A DNA stretch of 64,000 nt from Amanita rubescens (lineage: Eukaryota; Basidiomycota; Agaricomycetes; Agaricales; Amanitaceae). Shown here piece after piece: positions 41,154 through 54,197 of this stretch. Location of the stretch: contig WION01000086.1 of NCBI GenBank assembly GCA_015039365.1, positions 62,001-126,000 of the forward strand, written 5' to 3'. The position numbers and the translations under genes were made by a program. Each line of letters begins with the position of its first letter. Within the stretch, counting starts at the first letter, position 1. The notes beneath the pieces are model-generated. The model searched no databases. It worked only from the letters and a program-made list of their open reading frames with translations, and was not told where the DNA came from.

Positions 41154-44100
41154 ATGAGTCACATCTACACTCCATCCAACATTTCATTTATTTCAGCTCA
41201 TTTCACGGAGACTTCTCCCTCGCAACGCCTCGCGGCTGCTTGGGCTGCAATTTGCCATCAGCTTCATTCCGATGGGTCTGATCTTGCAACCCAAACCCCA
41301 AATGGGCTTCATCCTATGTATATTGCATTGCATGGACGCGGAGATGCGAATGATGTTGAGATCAAGGCGCAGCAGGAAGTCCTCAATGACACTTTCAATG
41401 ATGTACTTGATGCAGTGAGTTCACATATTTAATCAAGTGCAGTCGACTAACATCTCGTTCTAGCTCACTACATTAGACCGCATAGATGGAGGAATATCGC
41501 TCCTCATCCGGTCTCCCGGTTTTACTGTCTCAACTGATTCCGGCATGAATGATATCACCCTGTCAACATATCTAACCTCTCGTGCCATGACGGCTGTCGA
41601 TGCCAGAGACATGCTTCAAGAAGTCCTCGTGGCATTTACTCAGATCTTCGGGAAGGAGGTTGTTCTTCCACACCTCCATCAATTCACCAAACGGTGTGAG
41701 TTGGAAGGTGTCAATGCCACGTTTGAACCCAGTATGTGTAATTATTGCCTAAAAAATCATTGTTACTGATATCTGCTGACTGTAGTTCCTGGAATTCGTC
41801 TGCGCGCAGCGCGCCCCTACATTCGCTTCCCCAAAGAGCATAGTACCGGATATAACGCTATTGAATGTGTCCCGTTTGATTTTTTGCCGGTCAGGATCGA
41901 GTCCAGGAAGCCTCTCCCTTCTCGTCAGCGGTTGAAATCAATTATTGGGGCCGCATTTCAACTTTGTCAACTAGGTCCGATGGTCAGCAGTGGGGCTCAA
42001 ACAGGGGGTAAGTTCAGATGCCGTCTCCAGTTCCTGTAACCCAAACACTGACAAGCTCCAGATTCCGATCCCACACCTGTGTCTGATCAGCCCATCCTTC
42101 GTTTCGGTGCAGAAACTGACATAGCTTTGGATTATCTCGAGCTCCCGGACATCTTAATCCCTCATCTTCACAAACTTGCACGCACAGTCCGCAGTAGCAA
42201 ATGGGAGAAAGAACTTCATCGGCCTGAGTGGGGACTCAGTTTGGAACAAGCAGGAATGCTTTCATGGGCAATGATTCAAGACTCGACTGTTGAAGATCTC
42301 AAGGTACGCGACCTTTTTCCCCACTAGGCTAAGGCTAACAGAATCTGTCAGCGCAATATCCATTCAAACTCCTCCGTTATTTCCGGCGCCAAAATCATTG
42401 TTTATTCCAGTATCATCACTTTCTGCTTATCTATATTTTTTTATGTAATTTCCGCATAGCTCCTAGATTTTTCACAAGCTGTTGTCAACCCTTTTCAAAA
42501 CATTTGTAGCCAGGAAATAAACTGGTCCTTGACGGAGTAAGCGTCATTGGCCCTGATAAATCAGACACTAAAGCCGCCAATCACAGCACAGGCGTGCAGC
42601 AATACCAGCGACAACTGTTGCTAAACAAAATACAGCCACACCTGGACCATTTTATGGATCGGCACCCATTATCGTAAGTTGTTGCTATGCTGCTGCGTAA
42701 ACTAAGACAAATGATATATTTGTTTACTGCTAAGCCATGGCACAAGCGTGCGACGATACCAGCGGCAAGTGTTACTAAACCAAATTCAGCCAGATCACCG
42801 CTCCCGGATGATCTTATAGATCGGCACCAATTACCGTAAGTTGCTGACCATGCTGCGTAAAATAAAACTCAAATAATATATTTGTTTAATGCTAAGCCAC
42901 GGTGATGATGCCAGGGGCAAGCGTTGCTAGACCAAATGCAGCCGCGCCCAAACGATCTTACAGATCGGCTCCCATTCCGTAAGTTGTTGACTATACTGCA
43001 TAAAATACAACTCAAACAATACATTCGTCTGCTCTTACTCATGCGAGGCAGATTCTACAAGGCACAACAACACCCGGCGACGACAAACCCGCCGCGTCGA
43101 ATTAATCCTGGCCTGAAGCTAACTCGAGAAGGGTGGGCGGAATTAAATGCACGCCGCAAAGAGTTGAAATTGGATTATGACGCAGCACTTGAAAAGGCAT
43201 GGAAAAACATTGAAGAAACAATTGCTCAGATTGCTGCTGACCATAAAAAAAGTATACGACGTATTGAGTCGGACCTTCGGCTCAGCCGTCCGGTTTCTTT
43301 GCGTCGGCACAGCAGAGTAAATGCATGGAATGCCTTTTCTTGGAAGAAATGCAAAGACGAGAAAGAAAATCTAAACACGGATGGCACGTAGCTCCAACCT
43401 ATAAATTAACATAGTGAATAACTAGCATACTTAGGTCCCGCACGATTCAAGGCGCAAGGGAAGGATAGGCTTCCCGAGGTTTCAAGAATTCTGGGGCCCG
43501 AATACAAGATGCTGACCCAAGAGGAGAAAGACCAATTAGTTTCTGAGATGGAGCAGGCCAGGGCGACGAAGGCTAGGGGCCGCCGAGTCTCAGCGCGGTC
43601 AAAGGTTAATGACATGATCACGAACTCAATTGCTGTGATTGAAAACGAGGTAATCCATTGCCAAAAGTATCTATACTAGCTCCGCTTACTTTTCTGCAGT
43701 TTCTCAACTTAAATGCACGCACTGGCGCCGAAGCAGTGTTTTTCATTACACGTGGGACCTCAGATGTAGCCTTCCGGAACGTTTCTTTCAAGACTCCCGG
43801 CGTAACCAACTTTTTGGAAACAACAATGAAAATTGACAGCAACCAACTTCTGTCAAAGATGGAGGGTTATGCCCTCAGCGGGTTCAAAGGTAACTTTACC
43901 ATTGAATTATCTCATGCAACAAGGACTTTACACTCCCCCCCCCATTCCGCACGGATTCCACAGGGATTCCACGGAATCCGCACTCATTCCGCACTGCTAA
44001 TGTAGTCTTTGTAGTCTTTTTTTGTAACACTATCTCCATTCCACACTCATTCCACACCCATTCCGCTCGGAATATTCCGCACTCATTCCGCGGATTCCGC

Positions 44101-46446
44101 ACTCATTCCACGCTCATTCCACGGATTCCACACTCATTCCACACAGATTCCCTGCAAATTTGGGCAAGTTAAAAATCTTAAAGGAAAAATCATGATTTCA
44201 AGTGAAGTCAAACTCAAGATAGTTGTGTTGTTCTTTTCAAATTGAAAGGTTATAGAAAATCTTTAAAAAGTATGTGATAAGGAATGCTATGAAAGCTAAT
44301 TGATGTTGTAATGGGTGCTTGTTTGATTTGCCAGTGCTGTTCAGGCTATATCATCAGCCATTTGTCTTATACTGCTATGTAGATGTCCAGCCTTCCTGTC
44401 AGGGAGCAGGTGGTTACATACAAGTGGTTTCTTGTGATGGTGATGAGAGGTGGAAGTTAACCTTGATCACTGTGTTGGTATGGACTCCCACATTATGCAC
44501 ACCTGTACTTTTAGTTGGACAGGCCCAATTACTTTCTATATGTACTCATCTTATATGACTGACTCTGAGTCATACTTAGTTACCAATTCCCTCTCTAAGT
44601 TCCTATGATACCTTATGCAGTTATCTCCATATGTGTTAAAGGCCTATACTAGTATTCAGTAGAAGTTGAACCCCAAGTTCAACTTAGTGTTCTATCACTA
44701 GGTCTTGCCTAAACAATGTTATCCCATCAGCATTGTGTTCAATGGGTGTCTCAATATTAAGACTCAGTATCCTATTGTATTAGTGTTAGTACTAGTCTAT
44801 ATCAACAATCGCATGGGAGCTTACTACTAACTTTAAGCAGAGACTGACATGATCATCATAATGGACTGACTGTCACCAATATGCTACTAATGACTTAACC
44901 ATCACCACCATGTATTACTATCACCAAATTACTGGCAAGCACTCATCTCAGCCCCCCTTCCTCCCCTTGAAACACATATCTCAAATTCCTCACAACCTCT
45001 AACCCTCTCACATTTATTCATGATCTGACAACTCTTGAACTTGTCATGGGCAATTGGTGGTCATTGGTTGTTGCTGGCAACCAACAGCTAATAGCAGCCC
45101 ACTGCCCATGATGAGCATGAGATTTGATAGCCCTGGCTACATTCACAGGAGTGACTGACCTCAGCAACTACTCATCATTGCACATTAAAGTCACATTGCA
45201 CAACTTGTGGTTGCAACTACTTGCTTCCACTACCAGCAGCCATTCATCATCACCAGTAATCCCAAATTCCTAAAACTGACAAAACCACACTACTGGATGC
45301 CTCTGAAATTGTGTGAGTTGTGGCTTTGCAGGTGGTCACACATGGAATAGTGATACCAAGAGACAAAGTTTTTTTTTGTTTGCATTTACCTATGGTTTGG
45401 CTTACTTTGGTGTCAACTCTTGCATGACCTTGATCACATGATTTTTGCACATTGTGTGAGATTTTTTGCAGACTTTTCAAATTTCTTACACTCACATCTG
45501 AAAATGTATTTGACAAATAGATCAAGTTTGACCTCATTTGGACTCATAATTCTTGTATGGCCAGGATCACATGATTTTTCTGCATTTTTTAAGTATTTTT
45601 TAGAGATTTTATCTCAAGTATAACAATGCCAAATAACACCAAATAACCTTGATGGCATGATTTTTTGGTATTTTCAAGTATTTTTTTATTCCATGTGCAA
45701 ACAGTGCCAAACAATGCCAAACAATCAACCACATTTATCAGAAATGAAAGAGTAGTCAATTCCATATATATACATGCATTCTACATAGATTCCATGCAGA
45801 TTCCACATAGATTCCATGCAGATTCCACACAGATTCCATGTAGGATTACATATGTAACATATGTTAACATTTGTTGAAATCATGTGGAATGTGTGTGGAA
45901 TATGTGCGGAATCCACAGGGAAGGGGGGGGGAGTGTAAAGTACTGCATGCAACTGACAAGTTGCTCAGGTGCTGCGAAGAATTATCAGGCGCAAAAGGCA
46001 GAATTACGCGCAGACCTTCGACGCGAGATCGGGGATCAATTGCGTATGTAACACGTTTCCTCGCTATATTCTGTTTTGCTAATATAATACTAGGATCTAT
46101 CACTGGTGATGTCAATGCTCGCATGCAATGGAAACATTATTGGCGCAACGTCGTGAAACACTACTTGGTAAAAATAGAAGGGTGGCCCGAGGCTACAAGT
46201 ATCGAGGGATTCAACATTGCGTCATACCCAATTGATGATCTTACCAGCATGTTATGCAAATGGCGCGCCGGGGCCATCTTCTGGAGGGCTCTTGACCGGG
46301 CCGAATTGAAGGATCTGCAGCAGTCACGGGACTCACTAATTGCTGACGGCAAGATACAGGAACCAGCACCACGCAGACGAAGATCTGATATCAGGAAGAA
46401 GAGAAAACGAAGAAACGAAGCGGGACCTCCAACGAAGCGCCGCTGA
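41154..46446 (+). CDS. multi-exon hypothetical gene with hAT-like element in an intron
   Basis: Exons: 41154-41414, 41464-41731, 41787-42001 (approx.), about 42061-42303, then a repeated middle, 43050-43391, 43434-43651 (approx.), 43701-43889, 45969-46043 and 46094-46446. Introns are about 46-60 nt with GTRNGT/AG ends. The intron at 43890-45968 shrinks from 2079 to 46 nt when the hAT-like element and one TSD copy are removed, and the frame is intact across it (FKG|AAKNYQ). The C-terminal half (GPEYKMLTQEEKDQLVSEME, KHYLVKIEGWP, basic RRRRSDIRKKRKRR tail) resembles a large family of Agaricomycete hypothetical proteins often near KDZ elements (from memory). N- and C-terminal halves could be two genes. 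Likely nuclear; function unknown. Confidence 0.6.
42570..43020 (+). repeat. three tandem exon-intron units of about 160 bp
   Basis: Units near 42590-42690, 42735-42860 and 42900-43000 each have a coding-like block (YQRQLLLNKIQP..., YQRQVLLNQIQP..., QALLDQMQP...) ending in GATCGGCNCCCATTNCCG directly followed by GTAAGTTGTTG, then TGCTGCGTAAA and an AT-rich intron-like tail. Unit 2 has an in-frame stop in its coding block. It appears to be a tandem duplication of one exon plus its intron within the gene at 41154. Confidence 0.6.
43921..45945. mobile_element. 2-kb non-autonomous hAT-like element, copy 2 (inverted)
   Basis: Near-identical reverse complement of 4928-6963. Ends are AAGGACTTTACACTCC and, reversed, CAGTACTTTACACTCC, with the 8-bp duplication CATGCAAC (43913-43920, 45946-45953). 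It lies wholly inside a 46-nt intron. The high identity of the two copies suggests recent mobility. Confidence 0.9.
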
Positions 46447-46581
46447 CAAAGCAGTGTCATAGACGAGGAAGAAGAATTCGAAGGGGAAGACAAAGAGGAC
46501 GAAGGAGAAGAGGAGTGGACAGGATGTCAGGATATTGATGAAGATGCGCCTTCCGACTACGGTGAGGGCGAAGATGACGAA

Positions 46582-47032
46582 TGTTACAACACGGTACGGA
46601 CTCCCGCATTATGCTTACATGATACGTCGGACATGTTCATTTCTTTATAACTACCTCACTCGTCGTCCCCCTTATGCTCGATTCGTACGGACAAGCTCGT
46701 TTCCTTTCTTATACCATTCCTTATTCCACATATGACGCCGTCTTTATACTTACTTTCGTACTTACTCTTATTCATTAATTAGTACGTCTCATTGTACTTG
46801 CTAGTATAAATACCGCATGTATTCTAGAGTCGAACCCTAAGTTCGACTTAGCTGTTTATTGTTGTCTGGCAATATAACTTTACTCTTAACTCATCTACCA
46901 CAATCGTCCTCAGATCCTAAGTCAACGTCTTGACTTAGTATTGAACTTATAATCTTAACGTTTGACTTAAGACTTGTAATCGTGACTAGAGTTGCCATCG
47001 CAACTTAGGTTGAGATTAACGAGTTCGTAACA
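46582..47032 (+). mobile_element. solo Gypsy-1 LTR
   Basis: TGTTACAACACGG...GTTCGTAACA with ACGAA duplicated at 46577-46581 and 47033-47037. It lies just past the stop of the 41154 gene, in its probable 3' UTR. Confidence 0.95.
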
Positions 47033-47039
47033 ACGAAGA

Positions 47040-48235
47040 CTAGAATCATCACACAGGGTCCTCTTGTTTGAAGGTGGTCATCTATCTCTAGTATTCAGTG
47101 TATTTAGTTGTAGCAGCTTTTAATTTGTGGCTTAATATGGTGAACTGCGAAGGAGAAAGACGGCCCACGAGCATTCAACGTTTCAACGTTGCAAGCCGTT
47201 GCCAAAAATAGAGCACGTAAATATATTTGATCGGTGCTGATCAATAAATACCTGAAACGAGCACACATTTCGTGCTCCATTTGATTGTAAAACAGGCCCA
47301 GGCTGTGTAACGATCGTCCAAGATTTGTTCTATGTATTGTTGCATATCACCTTATGTAGGCCAAAGTAAATAGTCTACATCAGGAAAAACGTATCTCGTT
47401 AATTAGACATAATTATATGTTTTTACAGTAAGAAGTCCTAAGATCACATAGTATTACCATATTATTGTTAGTTTCACCTAAATCTACGAAAATCTCCTTA
47501 ATAATGTCTAATTGGTAATGTGATTAAAATAGCATAATATAGCAAATAGGCAGCGCTGGAGCTCCGGGTATTGATGGGCGTGGGATTTGGTTGGGATTCG
47601 AGAAATAGACGCATCTGGGCTGGCATACATTGACGCAAACGGCGAACGCAGAGACAGAGACTGATAAATGACTGACAAATCCGAGCGTGCCTTGCGTTCT
47701 TGATAGAAAGCGGAGATGGCAGGCTTGGTGGGAGGGTGAGCACTCATATCAGCGCTGGTCAATGTCTGGGACCTCGAGGACCAGGCACTCAGCGGAGTTG
47801 AGGGAGGCGTATCAGTGAGGATCAAGCCGAGACGTCGGTGGTGAGGGGCGCCTTCAAGGTTGGGGTTGCTCAGCAGTGCTGGTGAATCATGGAGTCAGGG
47901 TCACCTCCGTAGACTCCCCAGATGCTTCACTTGTCCCATAGGCATGATGATAATGGTGGGATCCAGTATAGTGAATGTGACCGTTGACTGTTGACATCGG
48001 CGCTTGCAAGTATACAAGAGGAATCCGAGAAAACACGAAGTCCACTATTTGCTTATATTTGTGAGTCATGTGACATGTTCAAGTTGTCGTTGATCCTGAT
48101 TCCTGATGCCTCCTGCCTGCTTTAGACTCTCACCTTCCTTCCACCATGGCTTGTCTCATCTCTCTTGTTTAATTCGTTGCCTGCTACAGCCTCGTTTCCG
48201 ATTAGCCCAACAACACGAAGCGGGGACTTATAGGT
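47040..48235 (-). other. possible small minus-strand gene, otherwise no call
   Basis: Minus-strand frames at 48069-47887 (MSTVNGHIHYTGSHHYHHAY) and 47825-47508 could be joined by a GTGACC...TGAAG intron near 47905-47855, but no domain is recognised and the second frame is Ser/Ala-rich. 47040-47480 shows nothing identifiable. Confidence 0.2.
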
Positions 48236-48665
48236 AAGTCACCATTCCACTCCCAACTAGTCAAATTGATGACGACATGTAGGCCTGGCTCTTCGAAGCT
48301 CGTGCCGAATCTCGAAGAGGATTCCAAGTCCTTTCAACCCCACACTCCAAGTAAGTGACCCGAAACGGGTTCTTTATGTTGCTGACCCACTACTGGCACT
48401 CCCGTGCCCTCCTACCACTCAACCACACCCCATTGGGGATGCACTCTCCCGTGCCCTCGCGCACCCTGTCGGACACCACTGCACGGTAAGCCGTGTGACA
48501 TCCGGCTTCGACATTGCTGACCCACCCTTCACAGCTCGCCCTCTTATCAGTCAACTATACTGTTTCACCCTGTTTTGCCCCGCCGCACCCACCTGTAGGT
48601 AAGCTGCACGATACCCAGCCTCGATGCTCCTGACCCACCACGACCGTTTCCTTTGCCCTCCCTTA
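48235..48665 (+). repeat. second array of the splice-like minisatellite
   Basis: Units near 48349, 48484 and 48597 carry GTAAGTGACC / GTAAGCCGTG / GTAAGCTGCA followed by TTATGTTGCTGACCCAC, CTTCGACATTGCTGACCCAC and CTCGATGCTCCTGACCCAC, then CCCTC-rich tracts. This is the same plan as 2565-3060 but diverged. Confidence 0.55.
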
Positions 48666-48802
48666 CCATTCAGGCTATCGATGCTGTGACTCGTGAGTAT
48701 TGCCAACTCCAATGTCTGAAGTAACTTTATATCTTTACCCTGTCACGGTACTGCTATATGTTGTAGAGTACTCTAATCCAATATATTGTATTGTCAACAG
48801 TC

Positions 48803-49253
48803 TGTTATGAACTCGTTAATCTCAACCTAAGTTGCAGTGGCAACTCTAGTCACGATTACAAGTCTTAAGTCAAACGTTAAGATTATAAGTTCGATACTAA
48901 GTCAAGACGTTGACTTAGGATCTGAGGACGATTGTGGTAGATGAGTTAAGAGTAAGGTTATATTGCCAGACGACAATAAACAGCTAAGTCGAACTTAGGG
49001 TTCGACTCTAGAATACATGCGGTATTTATACTAGCAAGTACAATGAGACGTACTAATTAATGAATAATGGTAAGTACGAAAGTAAGTATAAGGACGGCGT
49101 CATATGTGGAATAAGGGATGGTATAATCAAGTAACGAGTTAGTCCGTATGAATCGAGCATAAAGGGAATGACGAGTAAGGTATGCATAAAGAAAATAAAC
49201 ATGTCCGACGTATCATGTAAGCATAATGCGGGAGTCCGTACCGTGTTGTAACA
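48803..49253 (-). mobile_element. solo Gypsy-1 LTR
   Basis: Inverted LTR (TGTTATGAACTCG...GTTGTAACA), with CAGTC duplicated at 48798-48802 and 49254-49258. Confidence 0.95.
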
Positions 49254-49339
49254 CAGTCCTTTGTGTCCTAATAATAAGTGGCGCAGAGTCTCTTTTTGTA
49301 TGTTGAAGTAGGATGTATTAGATCCAATTAGGTATTATT

Positions 49340-49437
49340 ACCGCTAATCTTAAAAATAGGCTAGGTAATATTAAACCTGTCTCTAATGGGCTAATTACAT
49401 GTAATTAGCTCTAATTAACAACATATGTTTTTCCTGA
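49340..49437. repeat. CTAATTAG word array ending in CCTGATG
   Basis: Repeated CTAATTAG, TAATTAGCTC and ATTACATGTAATTAG words end in TTTTTCCTGATG at 49430-49441. The CATCAGG-type end matches those at 3776, 56335 and 61744/62525. Confidence 0.4.
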
Positions 49438-49439
49438 TG

Positions 49440-49960
49440 TACTCAGGTCCTCACACCGGAGCTGCTGCCAAAACTACCCATGGGAATGGTTGAGTAAGCT
49501 CTGATGTGCACCTTCATATGTGCTCATTCCTTGTTTTGCGTAGCCTATTACCCTCCCCTGGGCTGCATTATGAAAAAATAAGCATGAGGACTTGTTTAAT
49601 ATCTTCCAATGTGCAGGAAAAATGGTCAGAACTTTACCAATAAAGCAATCTTCACACTCATAATGGCCAAAACCAACCGTGGGAACAACTTAGTAAAATC
49701 TGATGCGTGTGCTCATGCCTTGTTCCATGTGGCCTATTACCTTCCCCTGGGATGCATTATGAATAAATATGCATGAGAACTTATGTCATGTCCCAATGTG
49801 CAGGAAAGTTGGTCAGAATACTGAGAAGGCTGTTTCACCACTTGTACTGGTAGTGGCCGAAACTAGCCGTGGGAATACGTTAGTAAGCTCTGATGCGCAC
49901 CTCCCTTTCTACACAGTGTTAATGGCTTCCCCTGGCCACACAAATGAAGAAATGAAGCAT
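49440..49960 (+). repeat. tandem exon-intron-like units of about 185 bp
   Basis: Three units share CCAATGTGCAG|GAAAGTTGGTCAGAA, a block of about 75 nt ending CCGTGGGAATACGTTA, then GTAAGCTCTGATGYGCACC, GGCCTATTACC, CCCCTGGG and CATTATGAANAAATA. The block between AG and GTAAGC reads like a short exon (GQNTEKAVSPLVLVVAE). The reverse of the same unit occurs at 25990-26300. Confidence 0.6.
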
Positions 49961-49989
49961 AGGAACTTATTTATGATATTATACAGTGG

Positions 49990-51420
49990 GTCCATGCCAT
50001 ATTAGGCAGCCTGGATGGTTGGAACGACAGAGATATCTCACAAAAGATAAATATCAAGAGATACTTCTATTTTAGGAAGGAAGGTGGTCCATAGCAGCCA
50101 ACACATGCAGTGTGGGAGTCTAGTACTCCATGTGGTATGATGGGAAAATTTTGGATTTAGTCTAAGTCCATCTATTGTTGAGGATTGGGGACATAATTAT
50201 TGGCAAACCCCAGGATTTCGCAAATCAAGCCTAATTATTGCTGGACCTCGAGCGTTTGAGTCCAGCAATAAAAGGCTTAAATTGTGGGCTAAACAGGTGC
50301 ACCAACGGACACAGTGACACCGCTTGCACCAACGTGCTCAATGCATTGACCCAGGGAGACTAGGCGAGGAAAACAGCAGGTGGAGAGCACCAAGACGACG
50401 AGAAAGAGAGCGAGCCAAATAGAGGTAAAGAGAGTCTAACAGAGCCTAACAGAGCTCAAGAGAGCGCTCGAGGAGGCACCACCACACTCACTACTTGGCA
50501 TCAGCATCAATGACCACTACAGCATCTGTAACCAACATTTGCCATGTAGACAACATGACCAACCGCATTCAAAACAACGAAACAGGCATGATACAGGATA
50601 GGTCCATCAGATCATGATAAACTGAACCCAGATCGCAGCGACCAATGGAATGCATCAACAGGAACGTCCAGCATGACATTAAACTGCACCTGATGATGCA
50701 GCAGCGACATGACACACCCGGAGTGGTCCAGTAAGACCACAACTACATCCGACACCATACGCATGCACTCCTGAGCCAACAACGCCTCAAGACAAAAAAT
50801 GAACGACATACAAATGGTACAGCGACCATCAATGGTGCAGCACTTGATGACAACAGTACCACATGGCGACCAAACATGCCAACCATCCAGCATCCATCGA
50901 CGCCTGGCCAGGTGCATCACGCTCGCACTAACAACATGCACGCCACCTCATACAGTGTCTGTCAACACTCGCCACCTGGCATTAGCATTGACAATGACAT
51001 TCAGTGTCCACCAGCACCCAATCGCAACCGTTCAATGCCCGTCGCATACAATGCAGACAGCGCACCTTGATGCCCATTGCGCGCTCATGCACTACACCAA
51101 GAATCGTCAAAAAATGACTTGCCTCACTCATGGTGACCGTCAATGGTGCAACACTTTTGATGTGCATAACCAGAGCACCCAATGCTCACTGACACACACA
51201 ACGTGCTCATCAAGAACCATTTGGGAAACGGCTCGACATCGTGTGCTGATGTGCAATACCATTCATTTCCTCACCCGATATTCCTTTTGAGAATTCAGTC
51301 ATTGAGGGGGAGTATATACTACTCCATTTCATTCATTACCTACATACTTATTGGTCTGAGGGAGAGTGTTGTAATACTTGTTATCCAGACACAATAAGTA
51401 TATAATAATTCATAGTTACA
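49990..51420. other. no recognised gene; CA-rich repeats and AGAG-rich tract
   Basis: 50395-50470 is AAAGAGAG/ACAGAGCC-rich. 50490-51250 is CA-rich with recurring CAATGGTGCARCACTT and long uninformative frames on both strands. TTGAGGGGGAGTATATAC (51303-51320) looks like a polypurine tract, but no LTR pair was found. Confidence 0.3.
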
Positions 51421-51944
51421 TATACAGTAACCCTCAAAACCGTTCCAATGTTTGGCTGTCTTGAAAAGACTGACCAACCACACAATGGGAAACTTTTATA
51501 AAATTAGTAGAAATTAGTAGATGATAGAGTAGCATCTAAGCTTGAATTTGAGCATATACTGATGTCAATTGAGTCAGTGGTCCATGAGATATAAAATGTT
51601 TTGTGAGGCAATGTCATTGGAACGGTTTTGTGGCCGACATGGTGGGATGACAAAACCGGTATCTAGCAATTATATGACAGTGGTGAAAGTCATGCTACAA
51701 TGTTTAATAACTTTAATATGTCTCAGATAAGTGCTTAAAATGCTTACATTGCATCAATGTACCCTCCCAGGTGACCAACTGCCTCCTCTCATACCCCTGG
51801 CTATTCTTGCTATGAAGTCTCAACCATGAGTGGCTACAACATCCAGATTGTATCCAATCTGCATTTAATGCACTTATTCTTCCTCCCAGTAACCACTAGA
51901 GGTGGGCCAAAGCAGCTGATGAGCCAAATTGCCCGGTATCCTGG

Positions 51945-52341
51945 TGTAACGAGCCGATTCCGGCTACGTTGGAACCGATCTCTGAAACCTTCCGAAGCTC
52001 CCCGAAGCACTCCGAGCCTATGCTCGACCCCGGAGGATGATCGTTTGTGTTCGGATGCATGCACAGGCCTCGGACTCGGTGCAGGAATTGTCACATGGTC
52101 ACCTTGTGCCTCCGTAGTATATATACCATTGTGTACATAGTTGTAGTTAGCGAATTATCACCCCAGCTTCGTTCCGAGTTCGATTCCTTCCGTTCCCTTC
52201 GTTCCTCGGTGCTTCGGACACCTTCCACTCGTTCACCTTCGTCTTCAGCACTCTCTCTGCCTCCGAGGCACCCCCAGGACTGACCTCCGAAGCCCCTTTG
52301 GCCGAACGCACTTCCGCATCAGCCTTCTTCTGATTGTTTCA
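51945..52341 (+). repeat. LTR-A (5')
   Basis: 397 bp, TGTAACGAGCCGATTCCGG...TGATTGTTTCA. Both ends match the Gypsy-2 LTR but the middle differs. TATATATACC at about 52117-52126 is a likely TATA region. Confidence 0.9.
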
Positions 52342-52729
52342 ACTGGAGCCCACCGCGAGGGGCTCTTAGGTCAGTCCGTCGGTCATTCCTTTCACCCAAC
52401 TGCTGCACAGAAAGCATCGGACAAGTTCCGGTGTCACTTGGAATCTGCTCCGAGCCACTCCAAGCACTCTGCCGGCCCTCCCATAGCTCAGAGACCATAC
52501 CCCGCCGACCTTTCTTCAATTATACCCTCCCCGCTCTTTACACTGCAGTAGCCTTCACCACTCGGCCCCACAGCACTGACACAGCATCAGCCGAACAACG
52601 CCCACACGTTCCACTACTCCCGATCCAGCTCTGATCAATCAATAGCTTTCATCCCTGAAGCCCCTTGCTTAATCCACCTCGCTTTCCATCAGAACAGCTC
52701 GCTTCGCTTCGACCTGCCAGTAACATCAT

Positions 52730-54197
52730 GACCGAACCAAGCTGCCGCATGCCCATCCAAATGAACAAGGAGGCACCCTGCTTCCGAGGCACTGCCGCTG
52801 GTCTTGAGAGATACCTCGAAGATATCGAGATGATCTGCGAGGATAGACAACGCTCCGGAGATGCCGAACTGATCAAATGGGCTGTCTACTATACTGATGA
52901 GAAATCTTCCGAGATCTGGAGAGCCACTCGAGACACCCTATCGGATCCGAAAACCTGGGACGCATTTAAGAAAGCAATTTCCGAGATCTACCCCGAGGCA
53001 CAGCCCGATCGCCGCCACACTATTGCAGCACTACACGCCATTTCCGGCCACTTCTCAGTGCAAAATGTCACATCCGAGACAGCCCTTGCTGAGTATCACA
53101 GGGAATTTTCCGGAACAGCTCAATACCTCATCGGAAAGCACCGCATGACACGCCGTGAGGCAAGCATCATGTACATGTCCGCATTCCCTCCCGAGCTCCG
53201 ACCCGATATCACTACTCGGCTCACAACCAAGTACCCGGACGTCCACCCTGATGACGGCTATGATCTAAAGGACATGAATAGTGCCGCGCAATTCATTATC
53301 AGCTCAAGGTCTGCTATAGCCTTGCTCATTGCAACCACCCCACAAGCTCCGACGCTTCCGATGCCTCCGACACCTATCCCTACTCCCCCTCCGAGCACTG
53401 CCTTCGCTCCGAGCACAGCTTCCACCCATCTCCTTAGCGGATGCATTTTCTGCGGAGATATCAATCATCGGACGGCCTGGTGCCATATCAGGGATGAATA
53501 TGCAAGGCAAGGGAAGATCAAAATAGTCGACGGACGGATTCAATTTTTGGACGGCAACGAACCAAATGCATTCCAATACCGCCACTTCGGACAATGGTTC
53601 AAAGAACGCATTGATGTATGGCTGCTGAGGTACACACAGCCGACCACTCCGAAGCCATTTGTGTCCTCCAACTACTTCCTGGAAGCTCTAGACCACTCCG
53701 GAACACATACCACCGAGCCTGTCAATACTGAAGCACTGCAAAATGTACATACGACTCCGACGCACATACACATTAGCATCACGATCCCTAATCAATCCAC
53801 GCTCCCTAATACCACCCCCTCCGAACCCTCTGAACCCTCCAGACCCTCCGACGCTCCTACCACTACAACGCATGATACCACCGAGACCTCCGAGGCTTCT
53901 GATGACCCCACCACTGCTACGCCAATTTCTGCCACCCCGGAAACCCTCGGCGACCCCATCGCCAAAGTCTTTATCATTTCCGAGCCACCTGGCATCCCAA
54001 CAGCTGCCATTCCGAGACCTGATTCCGCCGAAATTCCAACTGCCGCCTTGACCGCCTGCACGATCAAAGAAAGCGAGACAAGAAGAACCCACCCACCACT
54101 TCCCTTCTACTTTCTATCACCATCCGACCTCTCCAACCTGACCAGGAGGTCAGTATTAAAAGTACCCAGGAGGTGTAACGAGCCGATTCCGGTGTAA
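52730..54197 (+). CDS. gag of the gag-only element
   Basis: The frame opens at 52665; ATG 52730 (MTEPSCRMPIQMNKEAPC) aligns with the Gypsy-2 gag start. Capsid-like region: LERYLEDIEMICEDRQRS, WDAFKKAISEIYPEAQPDRR. CCHC knuckle: CIFCGDINHRTAWC (near 53449-53490). A Thr/Pro-rich tail follows. The protease segment of Gypsy-2 is absent and the frame ends inside the LTRs. A retained gag with lost enzymes suggests selection for packaging, or simply an internal deletion. Confidence 0.85.

Noticed and set aside
50612..51290. CA-rich ORFs on both strands as a gene
   Set aside because: Low-complexity, His/Thr-rich frames with repeated words and no domain or intron structure.
51303..51320. Polypurine tract of another copia-like element
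   Set aside because: The GAGGGGGAG motif is suggestive, but no LTR pair or coding region accompanies it.
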